DNA of 64,000 nucleotides from Ancylobacter crimeensis (GCF_023016805.1 NZ_JALKCH010000001.1:248001-312000), one strand, 5' to 3'; shown: positions 1 to 9,742, counted from the first letter of the stretch. The notes: a model not told the origin generated them from the sequence alone. Made by a program: numbers and translations.

Positions 1-154
1 TCTTTCCGGTACCAGTCTGTGCGAGGCCAAGAACGTCACGGCGCGTCAGCACATGGGGAATGGCCTGGGCCTGAATCGGCGTCGGTTCCGTGTATCCCGC
101 ATCGGCAACGGCCGAGAGGACCTTTTCGCTCAGGCCAAGTTCATTGAAGGGCAT
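1..154 (-). CDS. DEAD-box ATP-dependent RNA helicase, N-terminal fragment (cut by window edge)
   Basis: Only the first 51 residues lie in the window; the gene continues past the left edge. The fragment begins [20 protein letters not shown], followed by a Q motif ([12 protein letters not shown]) and motif I/Walker A (AQTGTGK), which is the standard opening of DEAD-box helicases of the RhlE group. Such proteins remodel RNA, for example in ribosome assembly or cold growth. No clear Shine-Dalgarno is visible before the ATG. The gene is divergent from the GreA/GreB-family gene, with about 200 bp between them. The subfamily cannot be fixed without the C-terminus. Confidence 0.9.
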   Translation of the reverse strand, partial: MPFNELGLSEKVLSAVADAGYTEPTPIQAQAIPHVLTRRDVLGLAQTGTGK

Positions 155-361
155 TGAAGGTCAATTCTGCGGCAGCGCACCGCTCACCGAATCCCCGAGC
201 CGTAATCGGGGGCGGGTTGCATCGTCTTCGCGCGGAGCGCATCTATCGGAACAGCCGGACGACGCAACGCAACATATGCAGAAACCTCACAGAGTCAACG
301 AATTTAACATCTGTCAAGCCTTTAGCGCCTCCGCGAGCGGTGGCGAAGCGGAGCCGTCAAC

Positions 362-844
362 ATGAGCCGTGCCTTTGTGAAGGAAGATGCCGGGGCCGAG
401 ACGTTGCCCGAGCGGCCCGTGAGCCCCCTGCGCAACCTCGTCACGCGGCGCGGACTGGCCCTGATCGACCGCGAGATCGAAGCGCTGCGCGCGGCGCTGG
501 CGGCGGCCACCGGGGCCGGCGACCGCGACGCTATTGCCCGGGTGTCCCGCGATCTGCGCTACTGGACGAGCCGCCGTGCCAGTGCCGAGCCGGTCGATCC
601 CTCGGCAGAGGGTGCGAAGATCACCATCGGCATGGCTGTGACGATCGAGGACGGGCAGGGGCGCCGGCGGTCCTACCGCATCGTGGGCGAGGACGAAGCC
701 GATCCGAAGGTCGGCCGTATCGCCTGGAGCGCGCCGGTGGCGCGTGCGCTGCTGGGGCGGGAACTCGGCGACGAGGTGGACATGCCCTTCGGAACCGCCG
801 AGATCGTGGAGATCGACGCCCGCCCCGAACCGCTTCCGGCCTGA
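362..844 (+). CDS. greB: GreA/GreB family transcription elongation factor
   Basis: A 160-residue cytoplasmic protein. The N-terminal half (about residues 20-75) is a charged helical region matching the Gre coiled coil, including the stretch LVTRRGLALIDREIEALR. The C-terminal half (about 85-155) is the FKBP-like Gre domain, with GMAVTIEDGQGRRRSYRIVG and later ISWSAPVARALLG-like sequence (here IAWSAPVARALLG). Gre factors stimulate transcript cleavage by backtracked RNA polymerase. A GGAG lies about 8 bases before the ATG. It converges with parE, with only 10 bp between the stops. GreB rather than GreA is the better guess from the C-terminal spacing, but this is not certain. Confidence 0.85.
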   Translation: MSRAFVKEDAGAETLPERPVSPLRNLVTRRGLALIDREIEALRAALAAATGAGDRDAIARVSRDLRYWTSRRASAEPVDPSAEGAKITIGMAVTIEDGQGRRRSYRIVGEDEADPKVGRIAWSAPVARALLGRELGDEVDMPFGTAEIVEIDARPEPLPA

Positions 845-854
845 CGCAACATCT

Positions 855-2945
855 TCAGATATCAAGCATGTCCTCGCCGGCGAAGGCTGCGCGCTCGGAA
901 ATGAAGGCGAAGCGGCTCTCCGGCTTGTTGCCCATCAGCCGCTCCACGGTGTCGGCGATGGCGGCGCGCTCGGCCTCCGCGATGGTGACGCGCAGCAGCG
1001 TGCGGGTGCGCGGGCTCATCGTGGTTTCCTTGAGCTGCGCCGGCATCATCTCGCCAAGGCCCTTGAACCGCCCGATCTCGATCTTGCCACGCCCTTTGAA
1101 CTCGGCTTCGAGTAGCTGGTCGCGATGCGCCTCGTCGCGTGCATAGAGCGTCCTGGTGCCCTGGGTGATGCGATAAAGCGGCGGCACGGCGAGGAACAGG
1201 TGGCCGTTCTCGATCAGTTTCGGGGTCTGGCGAAAGAAGAACGTGACCAGCAGCGAGGCAATGTGGGCGCCGTCCACATCCGCGTCGGTCATGATGATAA
1301 CGCGCTCATAGCGCAGGTCTTCCTCGCGGTAGTGCGTGGCGCTGCCGCAGCCGAGCGCCTGCATCAGGTCGGCGAGCTGCTGGTTCTGGGCGAGCTTGTC
1401 GCGCCCGGCATTGGCGACGTTGAGGATCTTGCCGCGCAGCGGCAGCACGGCCTGCGTCTGTCGTTCGCGGGCCTGCTTCGCCGAGCCACCGGCCGAGTCG
1501 CCCTCGACGAGGAACAGTTCGGAGCCCGCCGCGGAATTGTTCGAGCAGTCCGCCAGCTTACCCGGCAGGCGCAACTTGCGCACCGCCGTTTTGCGGGAGA
1601 CCTCCTTCTCCTGCCGGCGCCGCAGCCGCTCCTCGGCACGTTCGATCACCCAGTCGAGCAGCCGGTTCGCCTGCACCGGATTGCCGCCGAGCCAATGGTC
1701 GAACGGGTCGCGGATCGCGCTTTCCACGATGCGCGAAGCCTCGGCGGTCGCGAGCTTTTCCTTGGTCTGGCCCTGGAACTCCGGCTCGCGCACGAAGACG
1801 GAAAGCATCGCCGCGCAACCCGCCATGATGTCGTCGCCGGTGATGGAACTTGCCCGCTTGGCGCTGCCGGTGCGCTCGGCATGGTCGCGCAACCCGCGCA
1901 GCAGCGCGGCGCGGAAGCCGGCCTCATGGGTGCCGCCCTCGGCGGTCGGGATGGTGTTGCAATAGGAGGAGACGCCGCCATCGGCATCGCCCAACCAGGC
2001 GATCGCCCATTCCACCGAGCCGTGGCCGCCGACGCTCTGCCCGCCATTTCGCGCGGTCCTGCCGGCGAAGATCTCGGGGTGAACGAGCGTGTGCCCTTCG
2101 ATGTCGGCGGCGAGATAATCCTTCAGCCCGCCGGGGAAGCGGAACACCGCGGTGTCGGGGATGTCCGAGCCAGCGACCAGCGCCGGCGCGCAGCTCCAGC
2201 GCACTTCGACCCCGCCGAAAAGATAGGCCTTCGAGCGCGACATGCGGAAAATCCGTGCCGGCTTGAAGGCTGCGCCCTCCCCGAAGATCAGCGGGTCGGG
2301 ATGGAAGCGCATCCGTGTGCCGCGACGGTTCTGCACGCGACCCACTTCCTTGAGGGGTCCTCGAGGAAGGCCGCGCACATAGGTCTGGCGGTAGAGCACT
2401 TGGCCGCGGGCGACCTCGACTTCCAGAAGATCGGAAAGCGCGTTCACCACCGAGGCACCGACGCCATGGAGGCCACCGGAGGTTTCATAGACCTTGCTGT
2501 CGAACTTGCCTCCGGCATGAAGCGTGGTGAGGATGACCTCCAGCGCCGATTTTCCGGGATATTTCGGGTGTTCCTCGATCGGGATGCCGCGTCCGTTATC
2601 GGTCACGGTGATGAAGCCGTCGACGCCCAGCTCGACATCGATGAAGGAGGCGTGGCCGGCAACGGCTTCATCCATCGCATTGTCGATGACTTCGGCGAAG
2701 AGGTGGTGGAGAGCCTTCTCGTCCGTGCCGCCGATATACATGCCGGGGCGGCGGCGAACCGGCTCGAGCCCTTCCAGCACCTCGATATGGGCTGCGGTAT
2801 AGGCGGCCTCCGCGGACACCGCCCCGGGCGCGGTGCCAGCCGTTGCGGTCGCAGCCGTCTTGCCGGTCTTTCGCGTACTCTCGGGCCGTGCCGGTGGCTT
2901 CGGTTCGGGGAGGGCGCCGAAAAGATCGTCGTCGGTGGTCGACAT
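855..2945 (-). CDS. parE: DNA topoisomerase IV subunit B
   Basis: A 696-residue type IIA topoisomerase ATPase/Toprim subunit that pairs with ParC to decatenate replicated chromosomes. The order is GHKL ATPase (DNGRGIP, GLHGVGASVVNAL), transducer domain, Toprim domain (LFLVEGDSAGGSAKQ, acidic DADVDGAHI) and the conserved end KGLGEMMPAQLKETTM. The length is that of ParE; GyrB usually carries an extra insertion and is longer. About 35 residues rich in Pro, Thr and Ala precede the ATPase domain. The ATG at 2945 opens MSTTDDDLFGALPEPK. ParC is not in the window, as is usual for Hyphomicrobiales where the two genes are unlinked. Confidence 0.97.
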   Translation of the reverse strand: MSTTDDDLFGALPEPKPPARPESTRKTGKTAATATAGTAPGAVSAEAAYTAAHIEVLEGLEPVRRRPGMYIGGTDEKALHHLFAEVIDNAMDEAVAGHASFIDVELGVDGFITVTDNGRGIPIEEHPKYPGKSALEVILTTLHAGGKFDSKVYETSGGLHGVGASVVNALSDLLEVEVARGQVLYRQTYVRGLPRGPLKEVGRVQNRRGTRMRFHPDPLIFGEGAAFKPARIFRMSRSKAYLFGGVEVRWSCAPALVAGSDIPDTAVFRFPGGLKDYLAADIEGHTLVHPEIFAGRTARNGGQSVGGHGSVEWAIAWLGDADGGVSSYCNTIPTAEGGTHEAGFRAALLRGLRDHAERTGSAKRASSITGDDIMAGCAAMLSVFVREPEFQGQTKEKLATAEASRIVESAIRDPFDHWLGGNPVQANRLLDWVIERAEERLRRRQEKEVSRKTAVRKLRLPGKLADCSNNSAAGSELFLVEGDSAGGSAKQARERQTQAVLPLRGKILNVANAGRDKLAQNQQLADLMQALGCGSATHYREEDLRYERVIIMTDADVDGAHIASLLVTFFFRQTPKLIENGHLFLAVPPLYRITQGTRTLYARDEAHRDQLLEAEFKGRGKIEIGRFKGLGEMMPAQLKETTMSPRTRTLLRVTIAEAERAAIADTVERLMGNKPESRFAFISERAAFAGEDMLDI

Positions 2946-3034
2946 GAATGCGGTAGGTCCGTCGTGAGGCGTGATTCGGGAAGCGGGGCCACTATGCCAG
3001 CAATGGTCCGCGACCGGAACAGGCCGTGAACGGA

Positions 3035-3319
3035 TCAGCGCGTAAGGCGCTTCCGGTTGGCCCGGACCTTCCGGCGATACATCGCTACCACCTTAGGTGC
3101 CGCGCGGTCGAGCCGTCCCGTGGCGGCCGCCTTGGCGAGCTCGGCCTGAGCCGAGCCGAGCGCGCGCATCTTCTCGCTCACCATGCGGGTGGCCTCGATG
3201 CCGCTGTCCGGATGCCCGCTGGCGAAGCGAGCCATTCGCAGCGCGATCACCATGTTCGCCTCGGCGGTGAGGCGTGCCATCGCAAAACCAAGGCTCATCC
3301 AGCGTGCGGGATTCATCAT
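3035..3319 (-). CDS. small conserved helical protein of unknown function
   Basis: Begins MMNPARWMSLGFAMARLTAE and runs 94 residues, ending in a very basic tail (YRRKVRANRKRLTR). The frame stays open further upstream, but the ATG-ATG pair at 3319/3316 is preceded by AGGA at good spacing, so this start is preferred. The body is predicted helical, with the hydrophobic face MVIALRMARFASGHPDSG and then SEKMRALGSAQAELAKAA. Its size and helical, Ala-rich make-up recall phasin-like proteins, but that is only a resemblance. It is divergent from argC and lies 89 bp downstream of the parE start on the same strand. Confidence 0.65.
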   Translation of the reverse strand: MMNPARWMSLGFAMARLTAEANMVIALRMARFASGHPDSGIEATRMVSEKMRALGSAQAELAKAAATGRLDRAAPKVVAMYRRKVRANRKRLTR

Positions 3320-3520
3320 GGCGGGGTCCTGTGTCGCGGGGATACGCGTTTCGAAAGGTGTCGGTCCCGGTCGGGCACCACCTGCAAGAACCGCGCCCCA
3401 CCCTTGCGGTTCCCGCCGGGCCGTCGTCTTCCGTTGGACATGCAACGGGTGTAAGTGGCCGAACCCGGTGCTCGACGCGGAATGTCCGCCTGCAGTGCCG
3501 CCAGATCAGGGATAAGAGCC

Positions 3521-4576
3521 ATGACGGAGACGAAAGCGCGCATCGCGATCCTGGGAGCCTCGGGCTATACCGGCGCCGAGCTGGTGCGCCTTCTGGCCCG
3601 CCATCCGCGCGTGTCCATCGTCGCCCTCACGGCCGACCGCAAGGCGGGTCAGAGCATGGCGGAGGTGTTCCCGCAATTCGCTCCGCTGACCCTGCCGCCG
3701 CTGGTGACCATCGACGAGGTGGACTGGACGGGCGTCGATCTCGCCTTCTGCGCGTTGCCCCACGGCACCACCCAGCAGGTCATCAAGCGCACGCTCGATG
3801 CCAATCCGCAGCTCAAGATCGTTGATCTTTCAGCCGATTTCCGTCTGCGCGATCCGGGTGCCTATGAGGAGTGGTACGGCCACGCCCATCAGGCGCTGGA
3901 ACTGCAGCAGGAGGCCGTCTACGGCATCGTCGAACTGTATCGCGAGGATGTGCGCAAGGCGCGGCTGGTCGCCAATCCGGGCTGCTACACCACCACCGCG
4001 ATCCTGCCGGTCGTTCCGTTGATCGAGGCGGGGGCGATCGATCCGTCGGTGATCGTGGTCGACGCCAAGAGCGGGGTCACCGGGGCGGGGCGTTCGGCGA
4101 AGGAGTCGCTGCTCTACACCGAGGTGACGGACGGCATGCATGCCTATGGCGTCGGCTCGCACCGGCATACGGCGGAACTCGACCAGGAATATTCCAAGGC
4201 CGCCGGCCGCAGCGTGGTGCCGAGCTTCACGCCGCACCTTATCCCGATGTCGCGTGGCATCTATGCGACGATCTATGTGAACACCGCACCCGGCGTCGAT
4301 GCGGCCGGCGTTCATCGCGTGCTGGCGGATTTCTATGCGTCCGAAGCCTTTGTGCATGTTCTGCCGCTCGGGCAGGTGCCGCAGTCGCGCTTCGTGAAGG
4401 GCTCGAACATGTGCTTCATCGGGGTCGCCAAGGATCGCGTGCCGGGGCGGGTCATCGTCATCTCGACCACCGATAATCTGGTGAAGGGCGCGTCGGGGCA
4501 GGCGGTGCAGAACATGAATGTCATGCTCAGCTATCCCGAGACGCTCGGGCTGGAGCAGATTGCGCTGTTCCCCTGA
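3521..4576 (+). CDS. argC: N-acetyl-gamma-glutamyl-phosphate reductase
   Basis: Third enzyme of arginine biosynthesis, reducing N-acetylglutamyl phosphate to the semialdehyde with NADPH. The 351-residue protein has the N-terminal Rossmann motif GASGYTGAELVRLL, the catalytic cysteine in NPGCYTTTAILP and the conserved GVGSHRHTAEL. The frame is open 66 bases upstream, but the ATG at 3521 gives MTETKARIAILGASG, the usual family start, with AAGAG before it. The gene stands alone and is closed by a strong hairpin terminator shared with the convergent gene cluster. Confidence 0.97.
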   Translation: MTETKARIAILGASGYTGAELVRLLARHPRVSIVALTADRKAGQSMAEVFPQFAPLTLPPLVTIDEVDWTGVDLAFCALPHGTTQQVIKRTLDANPQLKIVDLSADFRLRDPGAYEEWYGHAHQALELQQEAVYGIVELYREDVRKARLVANPGCYTTTAILPVVPLIEAGAIDPSVIVVDAKSGVTGAGRSAKESLLYTEVTDGMHAYGVGSHRHTAELDQEYSKAAGRSVVPSFTPHLIPMSRGIYATIYVNTAPGVDAAGVHRVLADFYASEAFVHVLPLGQVPQSRFVKGSNMCFIGVAKDRVPGRVIVISTTDNLVKGASGQAVQNMNVMLSYPETLGLEQIALFP

Positions 4577-4581
4577 AAAAT

Positions 4582-4614
4582 AAAACCTGCGTATCAGATG
4601 GATACGCAGGTTTT
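4582..4614. terminator. bidirectional intrinsic terminator between argC and the LprI-like gene
   Basis: A perfect 14-bp inverted repeat (4582-4595 paired with 4601-4614) with a 5-base loop. Each arm has four A at one end and four T at the other, so on either strand the hairpin is followed by a U run. It sits just after the argC stop and just before the stop of the convergent gene at 4629, so it can end transcripts from both sides. Confidence 0.9.
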
Positions 4615-4628
4615 CTGATCCTTTGCGT

Positions 4629-5471
4629 TCACGGCGCTGGCGGGTTGGTGGAGAAGGCGGGCGTCAGCGCGCCATTGGCCCAGAGATAGTCGGCCCAGCA
4701 CGCCGCGCCCGGCGCCGCATTGCACTGGAAGCGGCTGACCTTCAGGAAAAGTCGCGTCGTTTCAGTGCCTTGCACAAGCACGGGGATGCTGCCCCGCGCT
4801 TCGACGGGCTGCTGGTAGCCCTTGCTCGACAGGGCGATGTCGATGGCGCAGCCGTCATTGGCGCAGAAGGCCGGCGAGGCGCCGATACAGTGCAGGTTTT
4901 GCGGGTTCAGCACGTAGTCCGGCAGGCCGTCATGGTCGAGATCAGCGGTCATCATGTCCGGCAAGGAATTGTCGGACGGGCGGCCGCCGAGCCGGTTGCA
5001 GGCCTCGTAATAGCGCCCGACGAGCTCCATCACCGGTCCCGGCGCCGGCGCGGGGGTCGCGATGGCGGTGGCTCCCGGAGGTGTTGATTTCTCGTTTGAT
5101 GGCAATGGCTTGAGCGCGTCCCGCAAGGCTCCGATCCGCGCGACGTAGAGTGCGTTGAGGCAAGCCGTGTCGCTGCCGCATCTGGCGCGGGCGGCGAGGA
5201 AGGCGCGGGCGCCGTCGCGGCGCTCGGCGGTGCCGCCCATCAGCATCGGCACCTGGCTGTAGAGCTGCCACAGCGCTCCCATCTGGGAATCGAGGTCCGA
5301 CAGCTTCGGATCGGCGCAGATCGCGCGCTCCTCCGGCGTCTTCGCTTTCGTGCAATCGAAGCTCGCGGCGCGGGCCTCGGGACCGTGCAGAATGGCGAGG
5401 CCGATGAGTGCAGTGAGGAGGACGATGAGTCCAGCCTCCCGCCGCACACGCCGGACCCTTGGTCGGTTCAT
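4629..5471 (-). CDS. secreted protein with LprI-like (DUF1311) N-terminal domain
   Basis: A 280-residue exported protein. Residues 1-36 form a signal peptide ([20 protein letters not shown], ending near ARAASF). Then comes a cysteine-containing module [20 protein letters not shown] typical of DUF1311/LprI-like proteins, with further cysteines in [13 protein letters not shown], a Pro/Ala linker, and a C-terminal domain with paired cysteines and an acidic [12 protein letters not shown] loop that resembles a calcium-binding motif. The ATG overlaps the phaC stop codon (ATGA), so translation is probably coupled to phaC. LprI-type domains in other bacteria are linked to lysozyme inhibition; the role here is unknown. 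Confidence 0.75.
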   Translation of the reverse strand: MNRPRVRRVRREAGLIVLLTALIGLAILHGPEARAASFDCTKAKTPEERAICADPKLSDLDSQMGALWQLYSQVPMLMGGTAERRDGARAFLAARARCGSDTACLNALYVARIGALRDALKPLPSNEKSTPPGATAIATPAPAPGPVMELVGRYYEACNRLGGRPSDNSLPDMMTADLDHDGLPDYVLNPQNLHCIGASPAFCANDGCAIDIALSSKGYQQPVEARGSIPVLVQGTETTRLFLKVSRFQCNAAPGAACWADYLWANGALTPAFSTNPPAP

Positions 5472-8143
5472 GCCGTCACCCGCACATAGCTGCCCGGCGC
5501 GTCCTCGATCGGGGGATAGCGACCTTCGCCCGGGATGCGCGCGGCGACCCGGGTGCCGTCCTGCGCCTCCAGCCAGGCGAACCAGTCCGGCCACCAGGAG
5601 CCGGGATGCTGCTCGGCGCCGGCGATCCAGTCCTCGATCTTTCCGGCTGGGGCCTTGCCGGTCCAGTACTGGTACTTCGCCCGCGACGGCGGGTTCACCA
5701 CGCCGGCGATGTGTCCCGACCCTGCCAGCACGAAGCGCGCCGCCGTGCCGAAAAGCTGCATGCCCAGATAGACGGAGGCTGCGGGGGCGATGTGGTCTTC
5801 CCGCGTCGCCAGCGAATAAGTGGGCAGGTTGATCTTCGAGAGGTCGAGCCTGTACCCCGCCAGCTCCAGCTCGCCCTTGGCCAGCCGGTTGTCGAGATAG
5901 CAGTTGCGCAAATAGAAGGAATGGTTCGCCGCCGGCAGACGGGTGGAATCCGAATTCCAGTACAGCATGTCGAACGGGAAAGGCGCCTGTCCCTTGAGGT
6001 AGTTGTTCACCACATAGGGCCAGATCAGGTCGTTGGCGCGCAGCATGTTGAAGGCGTTCGCCATGGTGCGGCCTTCCATGACTCCGCTCTCCAGCATCTT
6101 GCGCTCGAGATTCTGGATCTGGTCCTCGTCGATGAACACCTTCAGCTCGCCGGCCTGGGTGAAATCGACCTGCGTGGTGAGGAACGTCGCCGAGCGTATG
6201 CCGACATCCTTTTTCGCCGCCGCCAGCCAGGCCAGCGTGATGGCGAGCATGGTGCCGCCGACGCAATAGCCGACCGCGTTCACGTCTTCCGTTCCCGCCG
6301 CGCTCTTCGCGATGTCGATCGCGGTCAGCACGCCGTCCTTCATGTAGTCCTCGAACCCCTTGTCGCGCAGCGAGGGGTCCGGGTTCACCCAGGATACGAC
6401 GAACACCGTCAATCCCTGCTCGACGGCCCAGCGGATGAAGGATTTCTCCGGGTTCAGGTCGAGGATGTAGAACTTGTTGATCCAGGGCGGCACGATGACG
6501 AGCGGCACCCGCAGCACCGTCTCGGTGGCCGGGCTGTACTGGATGAGCTGCATCAGCTCGTTCTGGAAGATCACCTTGCCCGGCGTCAAAGCGAGATTGC
6601 CCCCGACCTTGAACTTCGAGCTGTCGGTCTGGCGGATCTTCAGCTCGCCGCCGCCGGCCTCGATGTCCTCGGCCAGCATCTTCATGCCGCGCACAAGGTT
6701 CTCGCCGTTCGATTGCAGCGTCGTGCGCAGCAGTTCCGGGTTGGTGAGCACGAAATTGGAGGGCGAGACCGCACCGGCGATCTGGCGGACGTAGAAATCC
6801 GCCTTCTGCTTGGTGTGGGGGTCGACCTCCGCCTCCTTCACCAGCCCTTCCGCCCAGTTGGCGGTGAGGAGGTAGGTCTGCTTCAGCGCGTCGAAGAAGG
6901 GATTGGCGGACCATTCCGGGTCCTGGAACCGGCTGTCGCGCGGGGAGGGCGTGGCGACCGGCGGCTCGTCGGCGCCGCCGAGCCGCTTCAGCGTCGAGGA
7001 CCACAGGGAGAGATAGCCGCCGATCAGCCGCGACTGCGCATCGACCGCGCGCTGGGGATCGAGCAGCCAGTATTCGGCGACATGGCCGAGCGTCTTCATC
7101 ACATCGGCGATGTCCTCGGCGATGTCGTCCTTCACCGTGCCGTCCTCGCGGGGGCGCAGATAGGCGGCCATCGCCTTGCCGCCTTCCTCCACCAGCCGGG
7201 CGAGATTGCCGGCGAAGGCTTCGAGGTCGATGCCGCCGGCGGAAGACTGCGCGGCCTCGGGGGCCGGCCGGGCCGTTGCCGGGCCGGTCGGCTGGCGCGC
7301 CGCGGGCTGTGCGCCGGGTGGCGGGGGTGAAGATTTTGCGTGTGTCGCGGGATTGGCCGGCTCGGCCGCGGTCTTCGGGGCTGCGGCTGCGGAGAGGGCA
7401 TCGGCGACGGCGGTGGCGATCTGCACCTTCATCTGCGCCGACACTTCGGCCGCCACCTGGGCCGCGAGGCTGGCGGACGCGCCGCCGCGCACAGCACCTG
7501 AAGCGCGTTTCGTGGCGGGCGAGGGCCTTGGAGCGGGCGCGGGTTTCGGGACCGTCCTGGGGGTGGGCCGGGCTCCGGCTGCGCCCGGATTGCGCTCGTG
7601 TGGCCCGTTGGGCTCGCGTGCACCCTTGCGCCCGCCCGGACCGGCGGCGGCGCCCGTGGCCTTCTGAGCGTCCGAAATCTGCGTGGCCGTGCCTTCGCCC
7701 GCGTTCATGGACGCCGGTGCGCGGGTGGAGCGCGCCGCGCCTGCCTTCGGCGCCGGAGCGCTCACCGCGGCCGCGGCCCTGCCGGCCGGCTTCGCGGCTG
7801 TGGATGTCGGCCGCGTTTTCGTCGCGGCACGGCCGGCCTGTGCCGGCGCTGTCGCGGCGGGGGCATGCACGCCTTCCGTCTTGCGCTGCGCGCTTGAGGC
7901 TCGCGGCTTCGTGGCCTTGCGTGCCGGCGCGGCGGCGGGCGAATCGGTCCGTTCGGCCGGTGCAGCGGCCAGCGGCAGGGCGTCGTCGGCCTTGATGTCG
8001 GTCTCGGCCGCGTTCTCAGGGTTTGTCGAATGGCTGGGGGCAGGCGACACGGGCGCGTTCCTGTTACTCACCGCGGGCTTATCGCGCGCTCGCCGCTGCT
8101 GGCGATGCGGCCATGAAAAGGCCGTCGCGATGGACCGCATCAT
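5468..8143 (-). CDS. phaC: class I poly(3-hydroxyalkanoate) synthase with long low-complexity N-terminus
   Basis: Polymerises 3-hydroxyacyl-CoA into PHA at the granule surface. The catalytic part starts near [20 protein letters not shown] and has the synthase lipase-like box GYCVGGT, with the nucleophilic cysteine at residue 627 in this numbering. The Asp region is [14 protein letters not shown], the His is in [12 protein letters not shown], and [18 protein letters not shown] is conserved. Class I synthases are usually near 600 residues; this reading gives 891, with about 280 extra N-terminal residues rich in Ala, Pro, Lys, Arg and Thr. The start is uncertain: ATG 8143 or 8140, GTG 8071, ATG 7708 or ATG 7432 are all in frame, and none has a strong Shine-Dalgarno. 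The 3' end overlaps the LprI-like gene by 4 bp. Confidence 0.9.
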   Translation of the reverse strand: MMRSIATAFSWPHRQQRRARDKPAVSNRNAPVSPAPSHSTNPENAAETDIKADDALPLAAAPAERTDSPAAAPARKATKPRASSAQRKTEGVHAPAATAPAQAGRAATKTRPTSTAAKPAGRAAAAVSAPAPKAGAARSTRAPASMNAGEGTATQISDAQKATGAAAGPGGRKGAREPNGPHERNPGAAGARPTPRTVPKPAPAPRPSPATKRASGAVRGGASASLAAQVAAEVSAQMKVQIATAVADALSAAAAPKTAAEPANPATHAKSSPPPPGAQPAARQPTGPATARPAPEAAQSSAGGIDLEAFAGNLARLVEEGGKAMAAYLRPREDGTVKDDIAEDIADVMKTLGHVAEYWLLDPQRAVDAQSRLIGGYLSLWSSTLKRLGGADEPPVATPSPRDSRFQDPEWSANPFFDALKQTYLLTANWAEGLVKEAEVDPHTKQKADFYVRQIAGAVSPSNFVLTNPELLRTTLQSNGENLVRGMKMLAEDIEAGGGELKIRQTDSSKFKVGGNLALTPGKVIFQNELMQLIQYSPATETVLRVPLVIVPPWINKFYILDLNPEKSFIRWAVEQGLTVFVVSWVNPDPSLRDKGFEDYMKDGVLTAIDIAKSAAGTEDVNAVGYCVGGTMLAITLAWLAAAKKDVGIRSATFLTTQVDFTQAGELKVFIDEDQIQNLERKMLESGVMEGRTMANAFNMLRANDLIWPYVVNNYLKGQAPFPFDMLYWNSDSTRLPAANHSFYLRNCYLDNRLAKGELELAGYRLDLSKINLPTYSLATREDHIAPAASVYLGMQLFGTAARFVLAGSGHIAGVVNPPSRAKYQYWTGKAPAGKIEDWIAGAEQHPGSWWPDWFAWLEAQDGTRVAARIPGEGRYPPIEDAPGSYVRVTA

Positions 8144-8211
8144 AGCGGCGCGATATGGCAGTAGCGAGAGCGGTGCGCCATAAAGGGTGCGCCGACACGG
8201 GGAGGGTTCGC

Positions 8212-8712
8212 ATGGCAGGGCTTCGGATCGCGGAGCTGGGCAACGGAGAGCTTCGGATCGCCGGGATTCGGATGGCGAGGTCCGGCGTGGCATCACGCGC
8301 CCGGCGCGGCGGAGCCGGGGCGGGTCCTCACTCCGACGGCACGCCCCGCAGCCGCCTTTCACCGGCCCTCGCGCTGGCGGCGCTCGGCTTCGGCGCTTTG
8401 CTCGCCGGTTGCTCGACGCCGCCCGGCACGCCTCCGGGCACCTCGCCCCTCGCCGCCTGGCTGCGCCCGCCGCCGCCGAACACCGACGCCCCCTTTCCCA
8501 CCTTCGGCGCCCCGCCGCGCGACCCCAAGGCTCGCCCTGTGCTGGACGCCAAGGGGCAGGCGGCGATGCAGTCGAGCCTCGAATCGCAGGGCAGGGGGCA
8601 GGTTGCCGCCGTGCAGAGGCGCATCGAGCAGGAATCCGCCCGCCAGCAGCAGAACGACAGCGGAAGCGACGAAGGCGGCAGCGACGACGAGGGCAGCAAA
8701 ACGGGACAGTGA
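8212..8712 (+). CDS. putative lipoprotein
   Basis: A 166-residue protein starting at an ATG with GGGAGGG six bases upstream. About 60 residues in, a hydrophobic stretch [15 protein letters not shown] ends in a good lipobox (LLAGC), followed by a Pro/Thr-rich linker, a region naming no known fold, and an acidic Gly/Ser/Asp-rich tail. Lipoprotein signal peptides are usually shorter, so a downstream start (such as the ATG in [10 protein letters not shown]) is possible. It is divergent from phaC. No family was recognised. Confidence 0.6.
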   Translation: MAGLRIAELGNGELRIAGIRMARSGVASRARRGGAGAGPHSDGTPRSRLSPALALAALGFGALLAGCSTPPGTPPGTSPLAAWLRPPPPNTDAPFPTFGAPPRDPKARPVLDAKGQAAMQSSLESQGRGQVAAVQRRIEQESARQQQNDSGSDEGGSDDEGSKTGQ

Positions 8713-8727
8713 GAGGGCGGGACCATC

Positions 8728-8934
8728 GTGGAACGCGCCGAGGACAGTGGCGCGCGCCGCGTTCTGTTCGATCGCATCGTGGCCTTGAGTTGCGGCGACG
8801 AAGACATGCGAAGCCTTTTCGCGCACTGCAGCACGGAGGCGTTGCGTGAGGTGATCCAGGGCCTCGAACAGGGGGAAGCCGCGATCCGGCGGAACGGCGG
8901 ACGCCTTGAGGCGATCTGGAGCGACGAGGGATAG
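8728..8934 (+). CDS. small hypothetical protein
   Basis: A 68-residue frame starting at GTG 15 bases after the lipoprotein stop, with a GAGGG stretch 9-13 bases upstream. The sequence (for example [20 protein letters not shown], then [14 protein letters not shown]) looks helical and soluble. Neither strand has a recognisable alternative gene here. The call rests on position, a plausible ribosome site and ordinary amino-acid composition only. Confidence 0.4.
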   Translation: MERAEDSGARRVLFDRIVALSCGDEDMRSLFAHCSTEALREVIQGLEQGEAAIRRNGGRLEAIWSDEG

Positions 8935-9112
8935 GCCAGAGCATCTGCGCAGCGGGCCGAGCGACGGTTGCGTCCTCCCGAACCGGGGCGCCCCGCCTAC
9001 GCCGCAGGGCGTGAGGACCCGCCTCCAGGCAACCGCGCACCCGCCCTCGCCCTCGCCTTCACCCGGTGCCGCGCGCCGGGCTCCTGATGGAGGCATGAGG
9101 GCAGCCGGCGGG

Positions 9113-9544
9113 CTACGCCTCTTCCTCGATCGCGATCTGGGCGATCTGCGCGGCGCCGCCATTGAGATGCGAAGCGATCGCGTGGCCGAGCGCCACAGCC
9201 GCGATGCACAGCGCCACCGAGCCGCCGATATTCACCAGCGCCCGCAGCATCGCGCCGTTCCGCATCAGGTCCAACGTCTGAAGGCTGAAGGAGGAGAAGG
9301 TGGTGTAGCCTCCGCACAGCCCGATCATCACGAACAGGCGCAGATTCTCCGACACCGGAAAGCGCCCGGAGGCGAGGGTCAGCGTGCCGAACAGGCCGAT
9401 GATGAAGGAGCCGGTGACGTTGATGAGGATCGTGCCCCACGGCAGGTCGCGGCTGATGGGCGCTGCGAGCACCGAAACGGTGTAGCGCCCCAGCGTGCCG
9501 AGAGCCCCTCCGAGCATGACCAGAAGGCAGGTGGTAAACGACAT
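9113..9544 (-). CDS. crcB: fluoride ion exporter CrcB/Fluc
   Basis: A 143-residue membrane protein with four hydrophobic segments that forms a dual-topology fluoride channel. The conserved GGALGTLGRY near the N-terminus, the polar INVTGSFIIGLFG segment and the GLCGGYTTFSSFSLQ segment with the pore phenylalanines and the sodium-site threonine are all present. The ATG has GAGGAG five bases upstream. A fluoride riboswitch and a promoter lie directly upstream, so the gene is expected to be induced by fluoride. Confidence 0.95.
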   Translation of the reverse strand: MSFTTCLLVMLGGALGTLGRYTVSVLAAPISRDLPWGTILINVTGSFIIGLFGTLTLASGRFPVSENLRLFVMIGLCGGYTTFSSFSLQTLDLMRNGAMLRALVNIGGSVALCIAAVALGHAIASHLNGGAAQIAQIAIEEEA

Positions 9545-9663
9545 GAACGCTCCTCATGCTTGCGGACAGCCCGAAAGGTCGGGTCGCGGGTGGCGGACGC
9601 TGCCCGCCGGCACGAGGGGAGGTGAGGGCACGCTCCCGCCGGCCGGGCCGGGAAGGCCCGTTG

Positions 9664-9736
9664 CTGGCAGGAGTCATCAGCCCTTCGCGTCCCTGCGGGA
9701 CCCGTGGGCGGTTTCGGGGGGACCCCATCCCCATCG
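9664..9736 (-). ncRNA. fluoride riboswitch (crcB motif)
   Basis: On the minus strand, about 120 bases before crcB, the leader contains GATGGGGTC, then CGAAACCGCC, a small GC hairpin, and GGGCTGATGACTCCTGCC. These match the core of the fluoride-sensing crcB RNA: an initial GATG segment, an AAACNGCC segment that forms the pseudoknot, and the late CTGATGA segment pairing back. A GGGCC/GGCCC hairpin follows the aptamer and could be the expression platform. The identification rests on motif order and on crcB being the downstream gene. Confidence 0.85.
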
Positions 9737-9742
9737 TGGAGC

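Noticed and set aside
1125-3029. Very long plus-strand open frame over parE
   Set aside because: It is antisense to a clear parE gene, shows no domain, and has the His/Arg/Gly-rich make-up of a shadow frame in GC-rich DNA. Similar long antisense frames at 10056-11252, 32683-35433 and 45610-48630 were rejected for the same reason.
4629-7004. Single 791-residue frame joining part of the phaC region to the LprI-like protein
   Set aside because: Upstream of 5471 it runs out of frame through phaC and has no family features; only the part from the ATG at 5471, with its signal peptide, is real.
8144-9040. Extension of the phaC frame up to 9040
   Set aside because: The frame is open but overlaps the divergent lipoprotein gene and has very Arg/Pro-rich shadow-like sequence; no conserved PhaC has such an N-terminus.
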